A stretch of DNA of 8,961 nt from Pseudomonadales bacterium (GTDB lineage Bacteria > Pseudomonadota > Gammaproteobacteria > Pseudomonadales > Moraxellaceae). The translations under genes were made by a program, and so were the position numbers. Location of the stretch: NCBI GenBank assembly GCA_013043915.1, contig JABEVH010000169.1, positions 1 to 8,961 of the forward strand. Direction: 5' to 3'. Within the stretch, counting starts at the first letter, position 1. Every line of letters starts with the position of its first letter. The notes under the pieces were generated by a model that made no database searches, was not told the origin of the DNA, and worked only from the letters and a program-made list of their open reading frames with translations. Of the stretch, positions 5,512 through 8,961 are shown one piece after another.

Positions 5512-6606
5512 ATGACACAAATCCGTGAAGTCACTGATATCCCTACACCCCCAATACCCATGGGCATCTTCGAAAAATACCTAACAGTCTGGGTAGTTAT
5601 CTGCATTGTTATGGGCATAGGCTTGGGGCACTTGCTGCCACATACCTTTCAACTCATAGGACGACTGAATATAGCGCAGGTCAACATCCCCATTGGCCTG
5701 CTGATCTGGGTCATGATTATTCCGATGCTGGTCAAAGTAGACTTTCAGGCTTTGCACCATCTGCGTCAGCATGTGCGCGGTATCGGTGTGACGTTGTTTG
5801 TCAATTGGCTGGTCAAACCCTTTTCGATGGCCTTGCTAGGTTGGCTATTCATTCGTCATCTGTTTGCCCCGCTGCTGCCAGCAGATCAGATCGACAGCTA
5901 TATTGCCGGTCTTATTTTATTAGCTGCTGCCCCGTGCACAGCGATGGTCTTTGTATGGAGCAAACTGACGAACGGTGATCCTCTTTTTACGCTTTCGCAG
6001 GTCGCACTCAATGACAGCATCATGGTCGTCGCCTTTGCTCCCTTGGTTGGACTCCTGCTAGGTATCTCGGCCATTACCGTACCTTGGGACACCTTGATGA
6101 CCTCGGTTGTGCTTTATATCGTCATTCCTGTTGTTTTGGCTCAACTATGGCGCCGTTGGCTCATGGCTCAAGATATAACCGTTTTCGATGCCACCATGTC
6201 TACAGTAGGCCCCTGGTCCATCACAGCACTCCTGGCTACTTTGGTAATGTTGTTCGCTTTTCAGGGCAGTGCCCTCTTAAAACAACCCCTGATCATCGCC
6301 CTCTTAGCCGTTCCCATCCTGATACAAGTGCTTTTTAATTCAGCGCTGGCCTATGGACTTAACCGCATGCTGGGTGAAAAACACAACATCGCTTGTCCCT
6401 CGGCGCTGATTGGTGCATCCAATTTTTTTGAGCTGGCCGTGGCCACCGCCATCAGTTTATTTGGCTTCCATTCCGGTGCTGCGCTGGCAACAGTTGTCGG
6501 CGTACTCGTTGAAGTTCCGGTGATGCTGCTCGTGGTACGCATCGTCAACGCCTCCAAGCCCTGGTATGAACATCAGGTAGCGCCCTGTGTAGGTACCAAG
6601 ACTTAG
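5512..6606 (+). CDS. acr3: Acr3-family arsenite efflux permease
   Basis: A 364-aa inner-membrane exporter of arsenite (and perhaps antimonite), driven by the proton gradient. It is Acr3, not ArsB: the sequence has MGIFEKYLTVWVVICIVMGIGLG, IWVMIIPMLVKVDF, and the conserved Cys in LAAAPCTAMVFVWSKL (C142), plus FFELAVATAISLFG and VGVLVEVPVML with E334. These correspond to the functional Cys129 and Glu305 of Alkaliphilus Acr3. Hydrophobicity fits the expected ten membrane helices. The gene begins 32 bp after arsC and no promoter is seen between, so it completes the operon. The Shine-Dalgarno is weak; an internal ATG at 5560 is the alternative start. It converges on the isomerase gene 32 bp away. 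Confidence 0.95.
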   Translation: MTQIREVTDIPTPPIPMGIFEKYLTVWVVICIVMGIGLGHLLPHTFQLIGRLNIAQVNIPIGLLIWVMIIPMLVKVDFQALHHLRQHVRGIGVTLFVNWLVKPFSMALLGWLFIRHLFAPLLPADQIDSYIAGLILLAAAPCTAMVFVWSKLTNGDPLFTLSQVALNDSIMVVAFAPLVGLLLGISAITVPWDTLMTSVVLYIVIPVVLAQLWRRWLMAQDITVFDATMSTVGPWSITALLATLVMLFAFQGSALLKQPLIIALLAVPILIQVLFNSALAYGLNRMLGEKHNIACPSALIGASNFFELAVATAISLFGFHSGAALATVVGVLVEVPVMLLVVRIVNASKPWYEHQVAPCVGTKT

Positions 6607-6638
6607 CTTTACGTTCAGAACGAACACGCTCAGAGCTC

Positions 6639-7229
6639 TTAGGCCCTGAGCTTCGCCTCTACAAACAGCAAGCGATCTTGTCCCCAGTACATTTCCCGAC
6701 CTACAAAGAAAGTCGGAGCACCGAACACACCCCGATCCACCGCTGCCGCGGTGTCCTGCTTTAATTTTTCCTTCACCATGTCATCCTTTATCAGAGCATT
6801 GAAATCATCCGACGAAATGCCTGCCCTCTTTAACACCTCAGCCAGTTCATCGATAGAACCCAAATCGCGAGGGCACATAAACATGGCACTGAATACAGCA
6901 GCCAAGTAGGCATGAAATTTATCAACGTGGTACATCTGCATGCCGATAGCCCCACGCATCAACGGGAGCGTATTGATCGGAAAATATGGATTGTGTTTGA
7001 AAGCCACTCCATAGTGGTCTGCCCAACGCTCAAGGTCTTTCATGGCATGCATAGCCTTGGCAGGGATCGTAGCAGGACTGCTGTTTCCCGTAGACTGAAA
7101 TAAACCACCGAGCAATATCGGCCGCCATACGATACTGGCGCCATGATCCTTAGCCATCTTGGGTAATTGCTGATAGGCCAAATAACTGTAAGGACTGCCT
7201 ACATCGAAGAAAAATTCTACCTGTTTCAT
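6639..7229 (-). CDS. 2-Hydroxychromene-2-carboxylate isomerase / DsbA-like (GST-kappa fold) protein
   Basis: A 196-aa cytoplasmic thioredoxin-fold protein of the DSBA-like family (PF01323), HCCA isomerase subgroup. In the type enzyme NahD, glutathione and an active-site Ser drive cis-trans isomerisation in naphthalene breakdown. Seen here: FFFDVGSPYSYLAY with Ser12 in place of the CXXC of true disulfide oxidases, WRPILLGGLF (35-44), NTLPLMRGA (86-94), GVFGAPTFFVG with the cis-Pro loop (168-177) and WGQDRL (182-187). The ATG at 7229 has AAGGAG (7239-7244) 9 nt upstream; a TTG at 7250 overlaps no usable RBS. It follows the SDR gene by 36 bp in one operon under the divergent TetR regulator. No other aromatic-catabolic genes are present, so the substrate is unknown and a glutathione-linked detoxification role is inferred. 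Confidence 0.9.
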   Translation of the reverse strand: MKQVEFFFDVGSPYSYLAYQQLPKMAKDHGASIVWRPILLGGLFQSTGNSSPATIPAKAMHAMKDLERWADHYGVAFKHNPYFPINTLPLMRGAIGMQMYHVDKFHAYLAAVFSAMFMCPRDLGSIDELAEVLKRAGISSDDFNALIKDDMVKEKLKQDTAAAVDRGVFGAPTFFVGREMYWGQDRLLFVEAKLRA

Positions 7230-7238
7230 AAAGGAAAT

Positions 7239-7244
7239 CTCCTT
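7239..7244 (-). promoter_or_regulatory. RBS deciding the start of the isomerase gene
   Basis: AAGGAG on the minus strand lies 9 nt before the ATG at 7229, favouring it over an in-frame TTG at 7250. Confidence 0.75.
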
Positions 7245-7265
7245 TCGCAACCAAAGCTCTCGTTC

Positions 7266-8003
7266 TTACCAGCGTTCTATCCAAGGGCGCAGATCAAGCT
7301 CATGGGTCCATGCATCGCGTGGTTGTCGATATAAATGCCAATAATTGTCTGCAATATGATCAGGATTTAAGATGCCGCCCTGATCTTTAAGTGCATAGCG
7401 ATCCGGAAATGTGTCACGAATAAAGGCGGTGTCGATGGCTCCATCGACAATGACGTGCGCAACATGAATATTTCTGGGCCCCAATTCTCTCGCCATACTT
7501 TGTGCGAGTGCCCGCAAGGCATGCTTGGCCCCTGCAAAGGCGGCAAAGTTGGCTGACCCTCGTATACCTGCCGTGGCTCCGGTAAATATCATGGTACCCC
7601 GTTCTCGGACCACCATACGTTTGGCGACCTCACGCCCTACCAGAAATGCGCTAAAACAAGCCATTTCCCATATCTTGAAGTACTTACGAGCCGTTTCATC
7701 CAGAATACTGCAGGGGACATTAGCCCCAATATTAAAAACCAACACATCGATGGGAGCGATTTTGCTCTCAATATCATCTACCAATTTGATGACTTCATCT
7801 TCCTTACGCGCATCACATGCATAACCATACCCCTGACCACCTCTCCCCTGTATTTCATCCAGCAGGGGTTGCAGCTTGTCCGCTGTACGTCGCACTGCAC
7901 AAGTCAGCATCCCCTCCTGAGCAAAGCGTTTTGCAATAGCCCCACCGGTCGCATCACCTGCACCCACAATGAGTGCCGACATTTTTGGAGTCATAGCGTT
8001 CAT
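7266..8003 (-). CDS. Atypical short-chain dehydrogenase/reductase (SDR) lacking the classical catalytic residues
   Basis: A 245-aa Rossmann-fold protein of the SDR superfamily. The cofactor loop is LIVGAGDATGGAIAKRFA (11-28), a variant of TGxxxGxG; RR at 38-39 and D65 would sit near the adenosine, with the arginines hinting at NADP. The usual NNAG is FNIG (90-93). The catalytic tetrad Asn-Ser-Tyr-Lys aligns as C116, A143, F156 and K160 (GSANFAAFAGAKHALRALAQSMARELGP), so only Lys remains. Memory suggests relatives with the same FAAF-x-AK pattern, so this is probably a family trait, not damage. The ATG at 8003 has GAAGG 5 nt upstream; a GTG at 8009 overlaps that site. First gene of the operon with the isomerase; its promoter -10 lies in the TetR operator. 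Reaction unknown. Confidence 0.88.
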   Translation of the reverse strand: MNAMTPKMSALIVGAGDATGGAIAKRFAQEGMLTCAVRRTADKLQPLLDEIQGRGGQGYGYACDARKEDEVIKLVDDIESKIAPIDVLVFNIGANVPCSILDETARKYFKIWEMACFSAFLVGREVAKRMVVRERGTMIFTGATAGIRGSANFAAFAGAKHALRALAQSMARELGPRNIHVAHVIVDGAIDTAFIRDTFPDRYALKDQGGILNPDHIADNYWHLYRQPRDAWTHELDLRPWIERW

Positions 8004-8022
8004 CTTCACCTTCTTTTATAAG

Positions 8023-8051
8023 ATAACGTTCGTTACGATAACGAACGTTAT
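8023..8051. promoter_or_regulatory. Operator of the divergent TetR-family regulator (perfect 13-3-13 inverted repeat)
   Basis: ATAACGTTCGTTA (8023-8035), centre CGA, TAACGAACGTTAT (8039-8051): 13 of 13 bases match as reverse complements. It sits between the SDR and tetR genes, overlaps the SDR -10 element and start point, and touches the extended -10 of tetR. This placement would let one bound regulator shut both promoters. Each half contains a smaller AACGTT palindrome plus a repeated CGTT, so two dimers could bind. Binding is inferred. Confidence 0.88.
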
Positions 8052-8073
8052 GCTATGATAGTTAATATGTCAA
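8045..8073 (-). promoter_or_regulatory. Promoter of the SDR-isomerase operon
   Basis: On the minus strand a perfect -35 TTGACA (8068-8073), 17-bp spacer and -10 TAACGT (8045-8050; the key T, A and final T match). The -10 lies in the right arm of the TetR operator and the start would fall near its centre (about 8038). Confidence 0.6.
8051..8059 (+). promoter_or_regulatory. Extended -10 promoter element of the tetR gene
   Basis: TGC-TATGAT (-10 5/6 with the TG extension) stands at the edge of the operator, with start predicted near 8066 and a 30-nt leader. There is no good -35, as extended -10 promoters tolerate. Confidence 0.5.
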
Positions 8074-8095
8074 CCCATTAAAGCCCAAAATCACT

Positions 8096-8656
8096 ATGCG
8101 CTACCCTCCAGGTTATAAAGAAAAGAAACACACCGAATTACTCAAAATCAGCGGCAGTCTCATGAAGAAAAATGGATTTGCTGCCACCGGAGTGGATACC
8201 CTGATGCACGCAGCAGGCATGACCAGCGGGGCGTTCTACAGCCACTTTGCATCCAAGACAGATCTGCTAAAAACGCTGGTCACGAGTGAACTGACAGCCA
8301 GCCAGACCCTATGGACGAGCAACCCCCATGATACAGCAGAGGACTGGCTCGACTTTGAGCTAGAACGTTATCTAAGCATTCAGCATGTGCTACAGCCTGA
8401 AGCGGGCTGCTTGTTGCCTTCCTTGTCTGCAGAGATTGCCCGAGCTGATTTATCTGTCAGAGAACGGTACGAGCAGGAACTGTTAAAAGGCCATGCCATC
8501 CTGACCCAACGTTTAGGGGATGAGAACCTAGCCTGGGCCTTTATCTGCCAGCTAGCAGGAAGCATCCTGATTGCACGGACCCTGCCCACCGAAGAGCTAC
8601 AACGCATGGTGATTCATGCCAGCAAACTTCTTTTAAGAAACGCGCTGGCCTCCTAA
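8096..8656 (+). CDS. TetR/AcrR-family transcriptional regulator
   Basis: A 186-aa repressor-type regulator. The N-terminal DNA-binding domain is typical: YKEKKHTELLKISGSLMKKNGFAATGVDTLMHAAGMTSGAFYSHFASKTDLL (about 7-58), with the helix-turn-helix at about 32-51. The remaining 125 or so residues form the helical ligand-binding and dimer domain, with Cys at 105 and 151; no ligand can be named. It is divergent from the SDR-isomerase operon with 92 bp between, and the perfect inverted repeat there is its likely operator for both. No clear Shine-Dalgarno precedes the ATG. A hairpin begins 4 bp after the stop. Confidence 0.92.
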   Translation: MRYPPGYKEKKHTELLKISGSLMKKNGFAATGVDTLMHAAGMTSGAFYSHFASKTDLLKTLVTSELTASQTLWTSNPHDTAEDWLDFELERYLSIQHVLQPEAGCLLPSLSAEIARADLSVRERYEQELLKGHAILTQRLGDENLAWAFICQLAGSILIARTLPTEELQRMVIHASKLLLRNALAS

Positions 8657-8660
8657 AACA

Positions 8661-8696
8661 GGAGTGAAGCTACTGCCACTCCAGCAGCTTCACTCC
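8661..8696. terminator. Strong hairpin after tetR, possible terminator
   Basis: GGAGTGAAGCT (8661-8671) pairs perfectly with AGCTTCACTCC (8686-8696). One A/C mismatch and a further CTG/CAG pair surround loop CCACTC. On the + strand no T-run follows. On the minus strand the stem is followed by TGTTTTAG, a better terminator context, so it may serve mainly the gene entering from the right edge, and tetR as a simple stem end. Confidence 0.6.
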
Positions 8697-8706
8697 CCTA
8701 TTGATA

Positions 8707-8730
8707 TCATGACGCCGCATGCCGTCATGA
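8707..8730. repeat. Inverted repeat between tetR and the right-edge frame
   Basis: TCATGACG (8707-8714) and CGTCATGA (8723-8730) form an 8-bp perfect stem around CCGCATGC, which itself contains the palindrome GCATGC. No T-run is near. It could be a second stem at the transcript end or a protein site; function unknown. Confidence 0.5.
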
Positions 8731-8749
8731 ATGCCCCCTAATGCCTACC

Positions 8750-8961
8750 CTATTGCCTACTAGCGCATCCCGAATGAGACACCTTTTCAACCACTTCGGT
8801 GAGCTTTACTGCTAAAATTTCGCGCAAGCTAACGCTTGCCGCCTTATCAGGGATGATCCCATGTTCAGACAACCTGATGTCTGTTCCCTTTACGGATTTT
8901 GCAAAGATACCACTTCCGGTTGGGTCAATTCCTGAGTCGGCATTTTTGTACAGCCCGCTTC
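8750..8961 (-). CDS. C-terminal part of an unrecognised protein entering from the right edge
   Basis: On the minus strand one frame is open from the window edge to TAG at 8750-8752, giving 69 codons. It reads like real protein, with a Gly/Asp-rich start (NADSGIDPTGSGIFAK), a middle of VKGTDIRLSEHGIIPDKA and an amphipathic end LREILAVKLTEVVEKV. The other two minus frames are closed by early stops. A hairpin with a T-run in the right direction lies 54 bp past the stop, which supports a gene end here. No family is recognised, and an open frame of this length can arise by chance, so the call is tentative. Confidence 0.45.
   Translation of the reverse strand, partial: SGLYKNADSGIDPTGSGIFAKSVKGTDIRLSEHGIIPDKAASVSLREILAVKLTEVVEKVSHSGCASRQ

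Noticed and set aside
6612..6622. CGTTC-A-GAACG dyad resembling part of the TetR operator
   Set aside because: Too short and lying at the 3' ends of two genes; probably chance, though it shares the CGTTC core.
6628..6651. GCTCAG/CTGAGC inverted repeat between acr3 and the isomerase gene as a terminator
   Set aside because: Only 6 bp with a 12-nt loop, no T-run on either strand, and it extends into the isomerase coding sequence.
7230..7250. TTG start at 7250 for the isomerase gene
   Set aside because: It overlaps the AAGGAG site that serves the ATG at 7229, and the domain begins right after that ATG.
8004..8009. GTG start at 8009 for the SDR gene
   Set aside because: The GTG overlaps the GAAGG ribosome binding site, which is well placed for the ATG at 8003.
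1..8961. CRISPR array, insertion sequence, prophage or tRNA-borne integration
   Set aside because: There are no regularly spaced repeats, transposase or integrase genes, and no second copy of the tRNA-Gly 3' end was seen, so the tRNA does not look like a used attachment site here.

Overview
The window looks like ordinary chromosomal DNA of a gammaproteobacterium. A tRNA-Gly(CCC) of the enterobacterial glyU type, a YihG-type acyltransferase, a YeiH-type transporter and a single-domain rhodanese all fit. The TetR/SDR/DsbA-like set and the AraC/metal-dependent-hydrolase pair hint at Pseudomonadales, but this is inference from protein resemblance and no species can be named. There is no transposase, integrase, phage gene or CRISPR array. 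Genes are densely packed and alternate in direction.

Left part (1-3122). The window opens inside a yeiH-like membrane protein gene on the + strand, whose N-terminus lies outside. It converges on a minus-strand tRNA-Gly(CCC). Directly upstream of the tRNA, its U-run touching tRNA base 1, is a strong rho-independent terminator for a ferritin-like PF10118 'metal-dependent hydrolase' gene (minus). That gene diverges from an AraC-family regulator gene (+), its probable regulator.

Middle (3110-6606). The araC gene overlaps the 3' end of a yihG-like acyltransferase gene (minus) by 13 bp, tail to tail. Upstream of yihG and in the same direction is a short rhodanese gene with its own promoter. The rhodanese diverges from a compact arsenic-resistance operon, arsR-arsC-acr3 (+). 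ArsR carries the Cys-Cys...Cys C-terminal site of the Acidithiobacillus type, ArsC is the thioredoxin-coupled LMW-phosphatase type, and the pump is Acr3. A 26-bp imperfect palindrome just before arsR is the likely ArsR operator, and arsR appears to be translated from a leaderless or nearly leaderless mRNA.

Right part (6639-8961). A minus-strand two-gene operon encodes an atypical short-chain dehydrogenase-like protein and a 2-hydroxychromene-2-carboxylate isomerase/DsbA-like (GST-kappa fold) protein. A divergent tetR gene controls it through a perfect 13-3-13 inverted repeat that overlaps both promoters. The SDR has lost the classical catalytic Asn, Ser and Tyr. After tetR come two hairpins, and an unrecognised open frame enters from the right edge on the minus strand.

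The best candidates for something not well described are the TetR-controlled SDR/isomerase pair with its altered SDR active site, and the terminator/tRNA junction. The arsenic operon is a variant of a known system.
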